Source: Lyophyllum atratum (Eukaryota > Basidiomycota > Agaricomycetes > Agaricales > Lyophyllaceae). From it: a stretch of DNA of 64,000 bases. Under the pieces are notes generated by a model. That model saw only the letters and a program-made list of their open reading frames with translations, ran no database searches and was not told the origin of the DNA. Below, piece after piece: positions 1 to 11,461 of this stretch. The position numbers were made by a program, and so were the translations under genes. Within the stretch, counting starts at the first letter, position 1. The number at the start of each line of letters is the position of its first letter. Location: contig JACGCN010000024.1 in NCBI GenBank assembly GCA_014905825.1, positions 496,001 to 560,000 on the forward strand, written 5' to 3'.

Positions 1-386
1 GACTTGGCAGGTGCCCAATCACAAGCATGGTTCTCCCTATACGCGCCCCATCGCCAGATGCCCAATGACAAAACAAAACGCACTTGATCAAAGATATATA
101 ATTATCGTGAGTTCCTACTAGTACTCTTTTCCTGTTAGTTCTATTCAAGCATTCATTGTCTGGTATAGATATCTGCTGGAGAGATTTCGCGAATAGCTGT
201 TTCGCCTTTCTCCTTTGATACAAGTCCAAGGCTCTACATGACTCCTACAGCGTCGCGAACGTGCTTCTCAATCACAGGCATGTACCGTCTACAAAACGGG
301 CTGTCGTCCCTATTCTATCATTTCTCTATATCTTCGGCTGAGGGGCAATCGCGTAGGGTATCCTTGCACCCCCGACCCCTGCTGCA
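1..386. other. Upstream region of first metallophosphatase gene
   Basis: This is non-coding sequence before the first ATG of the downstream plus-strand gene. I see no RNA gene, no repeat and no convincing ORF. It presumably holds the promoter and 5' UTR, but I can name no specific element. Confidence 0.4.
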
Positions 387-3232
387 ATGAAGAGATTTAC
401 CGCTGTATGCGTTCTTTCCCTCACGTCTCTGGTCTATGCATGCGGAGACGGGGCTCCCCATACCCACCGACGCAGGGCACCAGCTGCCATCACACCTCCT
501 TCTCGTCCTTTGGAGTGGGGTGATATTAATGTCATCCATACGACTGATACGCACGGATGGTTGTTAGGTCACCAAAAGAGCTCCTCCCCAGAGCCGAACT
601 ATAGGTGAGTACACCAAGTATGTTGGATATCGAAGATGAGCGCTGACATCGCTCGCAAGCGGCACCTTTGGCGACCTCTCGTCCTTCGTGACCCACATGA
701 AGGCGATAGCACTCGTTGAGCCTGTCCCCCTTTTATAATCTCTGCATAACAACTAATATATACGGTACACCAGAAAAAGGATGTGGATTTGTTGCTGGTT
801 GACTCTGGGGACTTGCACGATGGTGAGACTCTCAAGTTTCAGGGATATATGCATGTTAATCAACTCGGTTCACTAGGGACGGGTTTAACGGATGGGTATC
901 CGGCTGGCGGAACGGATGGCCATGAGGTTAGTATTCTTTGCTATATGGCTCATACGTGCACGCTCACAGACGTTATTTGATTAGTCGAACAAGTTCTTCT
1001 CTCAGCTGCCATATGATCTACTGTCAATTGGCAAGTACGTGTCGCATTTTCGCTTTCATACGTCCCCAGGATGACAGTTGACCCTCTCGTCAGCCACGAA
1101 TTATATGACTACGACGTCACGCTGGATATGTGCGTTCTCCCGTTCTCTCTGCTCTACAACACATTGACACAGCCGCAGGTACAAGAATTTCATTCCGCAG
1201 TTCAAGGGACGCTATCTCTCATCCAACGCGAACATAACACTTGATGTCGCTGGCAAGCGGGTCAGTGTCCCTGTTGGCAGTGCGTTTCCTTTTACCGCCG
1301 CTTTCCCTCGAATCGCTTATCAAGCTGTAACCTTGGGCAGATCGCTATGCGAAGTTCAAAACCAGGAAGTAAGCCATACAGCATCGCTTTCTAAGTCTGC
1401 TTCAACCGATATCTTTCTTCAGGGGAAGAAAAGTCACATCCCTTGGCGTCCTTTTCAATTTCGACAAGAACGATCACAACACCACTGTCCAGAGGGTGGA
1501 TGATATGGTCAAAGAAAGATGGGTAAGCCACCTCGGACTCCTTCCCTGGTGCCTCCTTTCATGGTTCATATCTGCAGTTTGTCGACGCCATCAAGGAGGA
1601 GCCCGATGTGTTTTTGCTCGCAGGGTGGGTCCCACTGCGCGTGCCGTCTTCTGGCCATTGACCTCCCAGTAATATGCAGACATATGCCCGTGGAGAAAGA
1701 CCATTGTAAGTTCAGCGCATGTCCTGTCATACTGTCATTGACTGACCATTTCCATAGGGCCCACCGTCTTCAATGCGATCAGAAAGGTTCATCCCCTGAT
1801 CCCTATCATGATTCTCGGTGGTGCGTACCACCATCTACTCCCTCGAATGCATTCTGAGCGGCAAGCATAGGCCATACCCACGTTCGCGACTGCAGTATGT
1901 GTATAGCAGCTATCCTTTGACTCCATTCAAATATCTCGTTCTAGGTCAGCTTGATTCAAGATCTATGTCCTTGGAAAGTGGTCGCTATATGGAGACAGTT
2001 GGTGCGCACCGTGTTCGCTGTATTCGGGGGCTACGTATACTCATCCCACTTGCCGCACTGTAGGATGGCTAAGTACGCCTACGCGAGCCGTTAGTCAACC
2101 ATAAGAAACTAGAGCTGACCGAGCGCTTACAGGCGCGAAACTCGATGACAACAAAATCAAGAAGAAGATCGATTTCTCGAGGAGGTACATGGATGCTAAT
2201 CGTGTAACCTATGAGGTGAGTAGCATTGTATTCCTCCGTCAGCGAGCTCTCGAAATATACTGACTGACGAAAATTCCATAGTACCACACTAGCCTCAAGG
2301 AGTCTGACTTCGACACGAACGAAGGCAAATCTATCACTAGCGGCCTTATAGAACTGGCAAAGAAGTTCAATCTGGGCTACTTCTATGGGAAGGCGCCGCA
2401 TGACTTCACTCTCAATCAGTGAGTGAATTATGCTCCTCTCGCTTCCTGATTCAAACTTGTAGGCCCCAGGGACCGATATCCATCCGCCGGCTCGGCGCTC
2501 ACGCTCTTTATCGCGGATGTAAGATTTGCGATTGATTTATCATAGTCGGATGCATGAAACTGATTTTGTCAACAGGCTGTTCCGTATGCACTTGCCCAGA
2601 ACAACCCTCGCGCTAAAATCACCAATTATATCATCGCCAACTCTGGATCTCAGCGCTTCGATATCTACTCCGGCGCCTTCACCAAAAACGACCTGCTTAC
2701 GGCCTCGCCATATGATGATAACTTCTACTACATTCCAGACATCCCTTTCGGCCTTGCTAAAGATGTCCTGGCGAAGCTGAATAAGCCAAGTGCCGAAAAG
2801 GACGCTAGGGCCTATGCATCCGGGTATATAGGCAAGAGATATACAGATTGGCTTCGAGGACAGAAGAGACGCCTGGGCGCATCCGACTCGGCGACTTTGG
2901 GATACGTTACACAGGATGTGCGTTGTTGTTACCTCTTTTTCTCAGCCGTTTTCTGAAAGCCCTACCAGGGCTGCCCCGGCGTTGGTGATGATACTTCTCA
3001 CACACCGCTTCCGTACTTCGACGTCCCAGACTTCATCAGCTCGAGACCTCCTAGCGTTACGGACAAGACCCCGCTCGACCTTGTCTTCGTTGACTTCGTA
3101 GAAGATGACATCATCACGATCTTGAACTCAATTCAGAAGATCAAAGTTTTCAACAAGGCCGATGCCAAAAAGTACAGCACGGTTCCCCTCAACCAGGCAA
3201 TCGGGATTTACGCAAAAGCAAAGTGGAACTAG
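387..3232 (+). CDS. Secreted calcineurin-like metallophosphatase (5'-nucleotidase-like), copy 1
   Basis: This multi-exon gene (about a dozen short introns) encodes a protein with a hydrophobic N-terminal signal peptide ([20 protein letters not shown]). A metallophosphoesterase domain follows, with metal-ligand motifs in order: HTTDTHG (D-x-H), VDSGDLHDG (GD), GNHELYD (GNH, split by an intron near 1030-1095) and GGHTHVRD (GGH.H, split near 1820-1895). The C-terminal half resembles the 5'-nucleotidase C-terminal region and includes [14 protein letters not shown] and PHDFTLNQ; the last codons read [10 protein letters not shown] before TAG. Architecture matches the fungal family that includes yeast YHR202W. 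The family is expected to hydrolyse phosphomonoesters in the secretory route or outside the cell, but the substrate is unknown. A close paralogue lies on the opposite strand at 5727-8643. All four metal motifs are present, so I take it as functional. Confidence 0.88.
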
Positions 3233-3462
3233 GAGTGCGGTGGCTCTCGTTGAATAGATTATAAATGTTATGAGTCTTAACAATTGGCTTTAATTCCCTA
3301 TATTCCTAAGCCTCTCAATATTAAGTGCGCCTTAGTCCATAAAGAATAAGAGCATGGGTCGAACACATTTCTCAGTATAATATCCATGCTCTCCCCGCTC
3401 AAGGCATGACTCGGATATGGCTTTTGGGATGATTGAGATCACTGAGTCTGCTTAATGGTAAT

Positions 3463-4046
3463 TCAGCGCGGACCCGCTAATTCAGGGTTAATGCGCGCAT
3501 CATCAAGCATGGCCAAGTCCAAGTCATGTTCGTCATCCATAGGATCCTCACGAAAGGCATTGAAATACGGTGGAAGAACTGCCCATGGCGTCTTGACTGG
3601 GTCGACTGTTTGAGGGCGTCCACCAGTTGCTATCGTAGACTGCACGTAGCATTCCGTTCTCATTTCCTGCAAGAACTTAATGGACGTCACACTTGAGAGG
3701 CAGAAGCGCTACTCACTTCAAAACTGCTGCCTGAGAAAGCAGGAGTAGCGGTGATGCTCTGCATGAATTTACCAGAACTCCCGCTGCTACCATTGCTGCG
3801 ATGACTGACAACTCTTTTGGATCCTGCGATTGGTCGGCCTGACGGACCAACAGGATGATTGGCCATGCCAGTAGGACGACGCGTAGAAAGTCGCATCTGC
3901 TCTGCTTCACCTTCGTCGGAGTCAGAGTCGATATCAAAAACGACAAAATGCTGGGTGGCAGTGGCGACCTGGTGTTTATGGCCATCCTTCGTTTTGGAGG
4001 GTGGCGTGTTCGTGGATGTCGATAATATGTGCAGAGAGCCAGCCAT
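3463..4046 (-). CDS. Hypothetical protein, two exons
   Basis: I do not recognise this protein. ATG at 4046 opens exon 1 (4046-3717), which ends in Ser-Phe-Glu at a consensus GTGAGT donor. A 50-nt intron (3716-3667) ends in TTCTTGCAG, and exon 2 (3666-3463) starts in frame with Glu-Met-Arg. The 177-residue product has a Ser/Gly-rich, probably disordered first half with an acidic patch (FDIDSDSDEGE). Its more ordered tail contains TPWAVLPPYFNAFREDP and an acidic stretch. No signal peptide or membrane segment is visible. The in-frame junction and differing composition of the halves support a real gene. An earlier ATG at 4079 would add 11 residues. Confidence 0.6.
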
Positions 4047-4168
4047 TGCGGGGTATAAGGAGGGACCAAGAGTTATCATAGAATATAACGGAATTCAACC
4101 TTCGGTAGGTGCCTGTGGCCAGACTTCGTGTCCCATTGTTCTATGGCCCAGTACAATCGTACGGGAGG

Positions 4169-4755
4169 TCAAGGAAAGGCGAGCACCACGTGAATGACAC
4201 TGAGATTACTGCCTCGTGGCCTTGCGTCGACGTTGAGTATCCTACGTAAACCTATGCGTCGACGCATCTTGACGACTTCCACAGCCTGCGTGAATCTATG
4301 AGCAGGAATTAACTTACATATAGCAGAGCGATGGTTTGAATTTAAAGAGCTAAGGAGCAAGAGACTTACTACTTAGGGTGGCGAGAGCTGGAATACTTAC
4401 GTGCTGGCTGCGCCAGTAGGAGGGCTTTAATTCGTACGGAAGGCCCACATCTAGTTGGAAGCATGTGAACTTGGGGGCCAGTACCAGTCACAAATCCGAT
4501 CGGAGGGGTTATGTCGGTGTTGAGCCCTCGACTCCATTCAGCATTCTCAACAAGAATGAATACCGACCTTTTCGTCTGAACGAAGAGCAACAACAGGCCT
4601 GCCAGAATGTCACTTGGGGTATACATGAGAAAAATCCGTTCAGCCGAACACATGCGAATGCACCCCGTCTGATGGCCTAAGAGCGTATCAAGCCACACCT
4701 CGATCCCGTCTGATACTTCTCTCTGGGCATGTCCAATATTTGCTAGCCAACACAA
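4169..4755 (-). other. Coding-like stretch upstream of the hypothetical gene, unresolved
   Basis: On the minus strand, 4755-4369 is open for about 128 codons but lacks an ATG at its start. It contains a hydrophobic run (DILAGLLLLFVQ). A second open stretch at 4360-4169 follows possible GTAAGT donors. They could be exons of a small gene, 5' exons of the 3463-4046 gene, or chance. I could not build a model with a start codon and recognise no family. Confidence 0.2.
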
Positions 4756-4772
4756 AGACCTCAGGCCTATTT

Positions 4773-4806
4773 GGTGTGACGGTGGTGGTGGTGGCGGTGG
4801 TGGTGA
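4773..4806 (+). repeat. GGT-rich microsatellite
   Basis: This is a short run of GGT triplets with one GGC interruption. It lies between the hypothetical gene and the U6 upstream block, with no coding role evident. Confidence 0.6.
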
Positions 4807-4885
4807 GGTACTTATGGAAAGGCAGGTTAGAGCAGGTTATAATTAGAGCGGCCATTGGAAATTATGCAGCCGTAAACAAGCCGTA

Positions 4886-4962
4886 ATTAATAAGCGCCAC
4901 CCCGTGGGCTGAACAAAAAGCAAAAACCGATTCTCCGCCACGGAGACTGCCTACATACCATT
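4886..4962 (+). promoter_or_regulatory. Conserved U6 upstream block, copy 1
   Basis: About 77 bp immediately before U6 copy 1 are nearly identical to the reverse complement of 25393-25468 before U6 copy 2; both contain GTGGGCTGAACAAAAAGCAA and ACCGATTCTCCGCCACG. Similarity stops at the outer edge near ATTAATAAGC. Conservation of non-transcribed DNA at two loci is what an external Pol III promoter would show, although a recent duplication of the whole unit would also produce it. Confidence 0.55.
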
Positions 4963-4986
4963 GTCCCCTTCGGGGTGACATACGAA

Positions 4987-5017
<31 letters not shown>

Positions 5018-5082
5018 GGCCCCTGCACAAGGATGACACGCTTTCCCGGAGTGGTAGATCTACGGATCTCAATATTTATTTT
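4963..5082 (+). ncRNA. U6: U6 spliceosomal RNA, copy 1
   Basis: The core is unmistakable: AATTGGAACGATACAGAGAA, then GATTAGCATGGCCCCTGC, then the ACAAGGATGACACGC segment. This includes the ACAGAGA box that pairs with the 5' splice site and the AGC triad. The 5' end (GTCCCCTTCGGGG) folds into the usual short hairpin, which sets the start. The 3' end is placed at the first T4 run (ATTTATTTTG) as a Pol III terminator, giving about 120 nt, longer than the roughly 105 nt typical elsewhere. The extra 3' part holds a small hairpin, AGATC-TACG-GATCT. The same RNA is encoded on the minus strand at 25273-25392. Confidence 0.93.
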
Positions 5083-5726
5083 GTTCATGATGAGTATGCT
5101 CTTGCTATACTTTTCGCAAGTCTCTGCCAGCAGTCCTTTTTCGTCCCCACACCCTAAGCCTCCTTCATGAATACGGAACATTGGTCTGCCTTTGGCACTA
5201 CATATTGCACCAATATTTTCGGCCTTCGCGCGTTGATGTATTGTCCCGGAGGTTGTCCCTCAACCTGTCCTATATTCAACTAGGGAAATCTAGACTCTCC
5301 ATCCTTCTCGCTTGTTCTGACCTATTGGATGTTGGCCAACTTCGCTTCGAAAAACTGGTGACGCTGAGACCAGGACCGCTTGAAACAAAAATTGTGAACC
5401 GCGACCGGCGGGTTCGTGACTGATTCGACTTCCTGACACATTTTCGATGCGATATCAGGCGTTATTCAAGTGCTTGGCTCGGACATGGTGGCAAGTCAGT
5501 GAGGGAATTGCTTTATATCTGCGCCCATTGACAAGTCCTACAAATCATTTATGTTTCCCTCCTGGCGAGTTGCAGTGCGCACTTAGCCTACTAGGTACAC
5601 AGACTGACGTGATGCTCTATGGCCCACTTCCGGTCGAGAGTGTCGAGACAATGAATAATATTCCTCTACATTAGTACCATATGTCACAGTTACATGACGA
5701 CTCGGGGTCTCGAGGACCTTCTCTCC
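5083..5726. other. Intergenic, nothing recognised
   Basis: This is the region between U6 copy 1 and the 3' end of the second metallophosphatase gene. There are only short ORFs without domain signals. Confidence 0.4.
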
Positions 5727-8643
5727 CTAGTTCCACGCAGCTTGAGCGTAAATCCCAAGCGCTTGGTTCGTGAGGACAGGACTGTACTGCGTAACATCTG
5801 CCTTTGTATACGTCTTGACGTTCTGGACACTGTTGAGGATGCTCAACAGCTGCGACTCGATGAAATCAACGAAGACAAGGTCGATTGTCGTATCATCAGA
5901 GACGTTCGGTGGCTTCGAAGCGACGAAGTCTGGGACTGGGTTGAACGCAAGCGGTGCGTGCGCCGTGTCGTCCCCGACGCCAGGGCAAGACTTTCGTAAA
6001 TAGTAAATCAGCGGTTCAAGGGAAAGAGCCGGGAGACGAAAAAACTCACGTCTTGTGTAACGTAACCCAAAGTCTGGTTGGCCGCAGCACGTTTCTCCAT
6101 CCCATTGCGTCTATCCATCTCCTGGAGCCACTCTCGGTATCGCTTGTCCACGTATCCAAGCCCATACAATTCCGCATCTCTACCCTCCAATGCCTCCAGG
6201 CTCCGCCTGTTCTCCGCGCCTGCGTGATTCAGCGTCGCGAGGACTTCCTTCGCGTCGGCCAAGGTGACGCCTGGGATGTACAAAAATGCGTCCGCGAAGG
6301 GCGACACCGTGAGCTGGTCGTTTTTGGTGAAGGCGCCGGAGTAGATGTCGAAGCGTTGCGAGCCGGAGTTAATGATGAAGAGATTGGGAATCGAGGCGCG
6401 TGTGTTGTTGATAGCGAGGGCGGTAGGAACGGCCTGCGAAAGGTAGCCGAAGTAGAATAAGCGCCTTTCATGATGCCACACCCCGCGAGATGGCACTTAC
6501 CTCCTCGATGAAAAGAGATAACAACGAGTTCTCAGATGGGTACGGGGCTCTGACGATCGAAACATGAGCATTTTTACAAAGCAGAGGGGAATGTGAATCC
6601 ACGTACTGGTTGAGAGTGAAGTCATGGGGCGCGGTTCCGAACAGGAAATCCAGATTGAATTTCTTGGCCAATGCCTTAACACCGCTGGTGATAGATGTCC
6701 CTTTATCGGTGTCGAAGTTAGAGCCCTTGCGTCCCGTGTGGTACTAGTGGTCTACCTGTCAATGTCGTGACGTTGGCTGAGATTCGCATTCACTCACCTC
6801 ATAAGTCACACGGTTAGGATCAAGGTATCTCCGCGTGAACGTGATATTCTTGTTGCTTTTTCCGTGGTCGAGTTTTGCAGCTGGGAGTAAAGTGCGAGGT
6901 CAGAAAGCGTACATGATAGATCAGTCATGACGCACTCATCCAGCCTGGGAAGGAAAAACAGTAAGAGTTGTGAATGCTTGCATAGAAACAATGAGACATA
7001 CCGAGAGTTTCCATGTAGCGTCCACTTTCCAACGACATCGAGCGGCCATCGAGTTGGACTAAAATCAATGATTAGACGAGCCCTAAACAGTAAGATGCGT
7101 GTAAAAGCACGAACCGCAGTCTCGGATATGTGTATGGCCTGACAGCACGTTAGGTTAAACTCGAAAATCATGAAAGCATGCGTTACGCACCTCCAAGTAT
7201 CATGATAGGAGTAGTGGGATGTACCTTGCGGATAGCATCGAACACGAGAGGCCCTGTTTTGTTAAGTCAGTACTGTGAAATCTGTTGGATCTCGTAAAAT
7301 TCATACAATTGTCTCTTGCGACAGGCATATGTCTGCAGGCCATTTCAAATAAAAACGGCACGGACACCAACGAAGGACTCTAGGACTTACCCGGCAAGCA
7401 AAAACAAGTCAGGTTCCTCCTGGATCGCCTCTGCAAACTAAACATTCAAGGAGCATGAGCTGGTGTCATTCCCCGACGCCCTTGAAGAGTCTTACCCATT
7501 GTTCCTTGACCATATCCGCCACCTTTTGCACCGTGGTGTTCTTATCGTTGCCTGCGAAATCAAAGAGAACGCCAAGGGAAGTGACTTTGCGACCCCTTTC
7601 GCAGGAAATGTCAGCTCAAAGTGACACAGGAAATGTCTGTTGACATAAGCTTACTTGCGAGTTTTGAATTTCGCAAAGCGACCTAGAAAAATGTTAGGCC
7701 TAGCTGAGTATCGCAGTGGAAGGTGGACGTACTGCCAACGGGTACGCTAACAGGGTTACCGTCTTTATCAGGCACCGTGATGTTCGCGTTCGACGATAGG
7801 TAGCGTCCGTTGTATTTTGGAGCAAAGTTTTGGTGCCTATAGATATGATGAGAAACATTAACGTCCTGGACAAAATGTCCACACTGACATATCCAGAGCG
7901 TTGGCGTAGACGTAAAGTTCGTGGCTGCGAGGATGGTGAGGCGCGGTCCTGATGAGTAGCAGCATGAAATAGTACATACTTGCCAATCGCAAGCACATCA
8001 TACGGCAGCTGAGTGAAGAACTTGTTTGCCTACATGACCAACCGTTGTATGAGCCGATATGATCCAGACCAAACGACACTCACGTCATGTGCATCTACGC
8101 CACCTGGTGGGAACCCATCGACGAGACCCGTTCCTGAAGAGATGCAAGCCTAAGATTGTGATACATGACGAAACGGTGCTTTAAATTCGTGTCCTACCAT
8201 CATGTAAATCGCCGGAGTCAACCAATAGCAGGTCCACGTCGCGTTTCTAACAGCGTCGCGTGTCAGCCGACTGTAGACTTCGAAACAGTATGGGGACTCA
8301 ACGATAGCAATCTCCTTCATATGGGCTACAAACGACGCGAAATCACCAAAGTCACCACTTGCCAGCGACACGACCAGTCAACTCCATATCCCACAAAGCT
8401 TGATTCCGACCCTCACCTGTAATTGGGTTCCGGGGAGGACGTCTTCTGATGGCCCAACAGCCAGCCGTGCGAGTCCGTCGTGTGTATGATGTTGATGTCA
8501 CCCCATTCCAGCGGACGCGACGGTGGGGTGATTGGTGCTGAGCTTGCGCGTCTGTGGAGGGCATGACCGTGATTGTGGCCGTCACCGCATGCACGGACCA
8601 AAGCAAAAACGGAAAGCGCGTGGGCCGCGACCAAAAGCTTCAT
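5727..8643 (-). CDS. Secreted calcineurin-like metallophosphatase (5'-nucleotidase-like), copy 2
   Basis: This is a paralogue of the 387-3232 gene with the same exon-by-exon architecture, on the opposite strand. ATG at 8643 begins a signal peptide ([20 protein letters not shown]) followed by a His-rich linker and the shared block [20 protein letters not shown]. Metal-binding motifs visible across exons are HTTDSHG, the GNHELY region split by an intron near 7995-7905, and the 5'-nucleotidase-like C-terminal block with [13 protein letters not shown]. The protein ends IYAQAAWN before TAG at 5729-5727. No frameshift or premature stop was seen. Expected function is a secreted or vacuolar phosphoesterase of unknown substrate. 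The N-terminal linker after the signal peptide differs most between copies, consistent with divergence after duplication. Confidence 0.87.
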
Positions 8644-10259
8644 GGTAGCAGAAAGGCGTGGATGAAACGAAGGCGCTGCTGCTGGATGAGGCCATCATAT
8701 TTAAGGGAGGGATTCGGGAGCAACTGAAGATAAATTTAGCACGCGCCGCACATGGGCCGGCTCCGCGTGATCGCCAAGTGATAGCCTCCCCTGGATGTTG
8801 CCATGTGGTTGCGCTGGCTTGCTAACGAGCATTCCCGATAACAAAGCTCGACAAAACCTGTATCTTGCAGCGTTCTTGACCACTTTGAATTGCGACACTA
8901 CAAACGAAGCGCTTTTGACCCTTCAACTATTCTGGAATGTCCTCTTGATGAGAACGGCAGGACGACTTATGGTGCCCAGTAGCATAGAAATTTTGCGTGC
9001 CTGCATAGGCCTGCATATGCTCTGACTCAATATTAATCACGACTTATGTCAGGAAAGGCCTTACTTTCACTCACCATTGTCGTTCCTGAGAGTGCACATT
9101 TGTCATTTGCCGGCAGCTTCAAACGTTCGCCAGGCCATGCACGTGGAGCCCGAAATGCAGGGCAGAGGCGGCGACATCCCAGGACTGCGTCGACGCTGAC
9201 AGAGATAGTCCAGCCTAAAAGTATATGTCATGATATGACCGTTCAGATATCCGTAAGTACATGTCCCCTCGCTGTCACCGATTACCCTGGAAAATACGTA
9301 TGGGCGCACTAGGAAGGACTACGCGGCCTACGCCGTAGTCCCGGTCCATGCGCACGCCTCTGTTGCCTTTGAACACATGTCTAACCTCTGGAGTCCGTCC
9401 AAGAGCATCAGAATTCCCAAAGCCCTGTGTCTGACACTTCAAAGGTACTACTACTATGGAGAGTGGTCGTTGACGCAGACCGCTCACATGCAACCCAGCT
9501 AGTGGCGCTTGTGCAAGTCGGCGCCTACGGCAAACGTCTTACGTGGGTCCAGGCGTACTGAGATAGTCGTTGTGTAGAGGTATATCGCACTGGTCTCATC
9601 AACTATAGCCACCGATTGAACGAGGGATTCCTCACTGGATGCGTGTAATTGATTCACCTATGATTCCTCTTTTTTTAGTACAATGTGAGCAGTCATGAAT
9701 GATTCGAATCAGATTCAATGAGTAGACAGTGCCGGCGGCGTTCCGGTAGAGATAGAGGCATGCTGAGTTGGTTGGAGGAAACGTTGACAAGTGTTCGGGA
9801 TCCGGAACCATTTCGAGCGGGTTTCGAAAATAGGTCACCGCTATATGTGCAGGGTGTATGGCTCCAGTCGAGGCTTCGTGTAAGAGAGAGTACATATTAG
9901 AGAGTCTGGCGTAAAGCCCATCAGCCGTATCTCGTGATACACCGCTGATACTGTTCAAATGGGATGGTCCAGGTTTGCGCGATAGATAAGATCCACGACT
10001 TGAACCTGGACGTAAATAAAGGAAGGGGTGCGATAACATCGCGTAGTGTTCAAAAGCCACATTATGGTAACGCAGCGAGTACTCACTGGCTTCGGACAAT
10101 AAATGGGCATGAGTTGGAAAGAGCCCAGGGAGGAGCACTGCCAGTGCTGCATACTACCGATCGCGAGAGATAAGATAAGATCTCGGGGCGATTAGTAAAC
10201 CTATCAATTTCACATACGATCGAATATCTATTCTCACCCCTGGTCCGTGCGCCACACCC
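8644..10259. other. Intergenic 1.6 kb, nothing recognised
   Basis: The region contains the upstream region of the minus-strand metallophosphatase gene and then sequence with only scattered ORFs. The longest (10138-9632, minus, 168 codons) has no recognisable domain and no intron-exon support. I see no tRNA or repeat here. Confidence 0.35.
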
Positions 10260-10267
10260 ATATAAAA
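10260..10267 (+). promoter_or_regulatory. TATA box of U2 snRNA gene
   Basis: ATATAAAAGG lies about 28 bp upstream of the inferred U2 5' end, a normal Pol II TATA spacing for a short capped RNA gene. Confidence 0.65.
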
Positions 10268-10288
10268 GGCTGCCCCCCTCCCCCAGAA

Positions 10289-10480
10289 ATCCTCACCACT
10301 CTGGCCTTTTGGCTTAGATCAAGTGTAGTATCTGTTCTTAATAGTTTAACCACTATTATGGAGGCACCGCCTCCATTTCTGGTTATCCAATTTTTGCCGC
10401 CCCTGTCCCCCGTGCACTGCTTGCAACGCGGGGGCGCGATGACCTTGCTATTGCACTACTGGCTTGCGTTGTCAGGGGAT
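10289..10480 (+). ncRNA. U2: U2 spliceosomal RNA
   Basis: The 5' half carries the U2 signature GGCCTTTTGGCTTAGATC followed by AAGTGTAGTATCTGTTCTT. That segment contains the GUAGUA element that pairs with the intron branch site. A hairpin (TATGGAGGCACCGCCTCCAT) follows, then the Sm site AATTTTTG at 10389-10396, a stem-loop III (CCCCGTGCA...CGCGGGG) and a stem-loop IV containing TATTGCACTACT. The 5' end is placed from the TATA spacing. The 3' end is approximate, before the pyrimidine-rich tract that follows. Confidence 0.92.
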
Positions 10481-11461
10481 TCGTTCCCCCCTTCTTTTCT
10501 TTTCCTGTTGTTTTGTTGCTTGTCGGTTGGCAGAGCATCGAAATGCAGGAAATGGAAAGTTGTGGATTTTTGCTTTAGATCACTCCTTGTGTAGTTAGTG
10601 TAGTATGTACTGGGACAAGTTAATACAATTGTGTACCATGCCTCGAGTATCCCTTGCGACCGAAGTTACAAATTCAAGGCTTTCGTGATCCCGAAGCCAA
10701 ACCAAGAGACATCTCCAATCATCTGAAATCCCACCCAACAAGCACAATCACTCCATCCCCATCCCATCCCCCAATTCCCCGAGCTATGATAGAGTCAAAT
10801 CTAATCCAATTCCACTTTTTGCAATCTCCAGTATGATAGCAATGTCATTAATAATAGTACAGAGTGTGACGGGTGTAGGGCGCAGGGGTGGGGGCTAGGT
10901 TCACTTTTGTGTTGGAAGAGGAGCGAGGAACAAAGACACGAGAGCAGGATCCGGAGTAAGGAAGGAAGGGAGGAAGGAAGGAAAAAAGCGGAAAGAAGTG
11001 TAAGTACGCGTAAATCAGCTAAAACTACAACACGCTCCGCATACAGCAGAACTCGAAGAAAGAAGGGATCGAAGACAAATCAGTACAGACACAGGCCCAA
11101 GCACAAGCATTAGAGCAAGGACCAGGACATGAAGTAAGTAGAAGGGGATAGATAGTTGGTGGTCGTGGCGATGATGGAATAATGCGTACAATGTGAGGAT
11201 GGGCATGGGTGGTGGCTGGGGGAATCAAGTGTTATCTGGGGTATAGAGTAGGCGTCAACGGAGCAGGCTGAGCATGAGATGGAAATGGATGGATGGTAGC
11301 AGAGGAGCGACATCGACAGCATGGATAGCGTAAGTGTGCACGGAGGGGGGAGGAAGGTCATACCGGTGGCCTCCGCACGCGCCCCCGTTCACTTCGGCTC
11401 AGCCTCCCCCCATCATGCAAGTCAATCGGGGACGTAAAGTGTATCACCTATCACAGTATCA
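10481..11461. other. Intergenic with pyrimidine/purine-rich tracts
   Basis: Holds a pyrimidine-rich tail after U2 and a GGAAGGAAG-type microsatellite around 10958-10985. Open frames here are low-complexity. It is probably the 3' flank of the minus-strand membrane protein gene. Confidence 0.35.

Noticed and set aside
9632..10138. 168-codon minus-strand ORF
   Set aside because: No domain, no splice continuation and no supporting context; such open frames are expected by chance in 1.6 kb of non-coding DNA.
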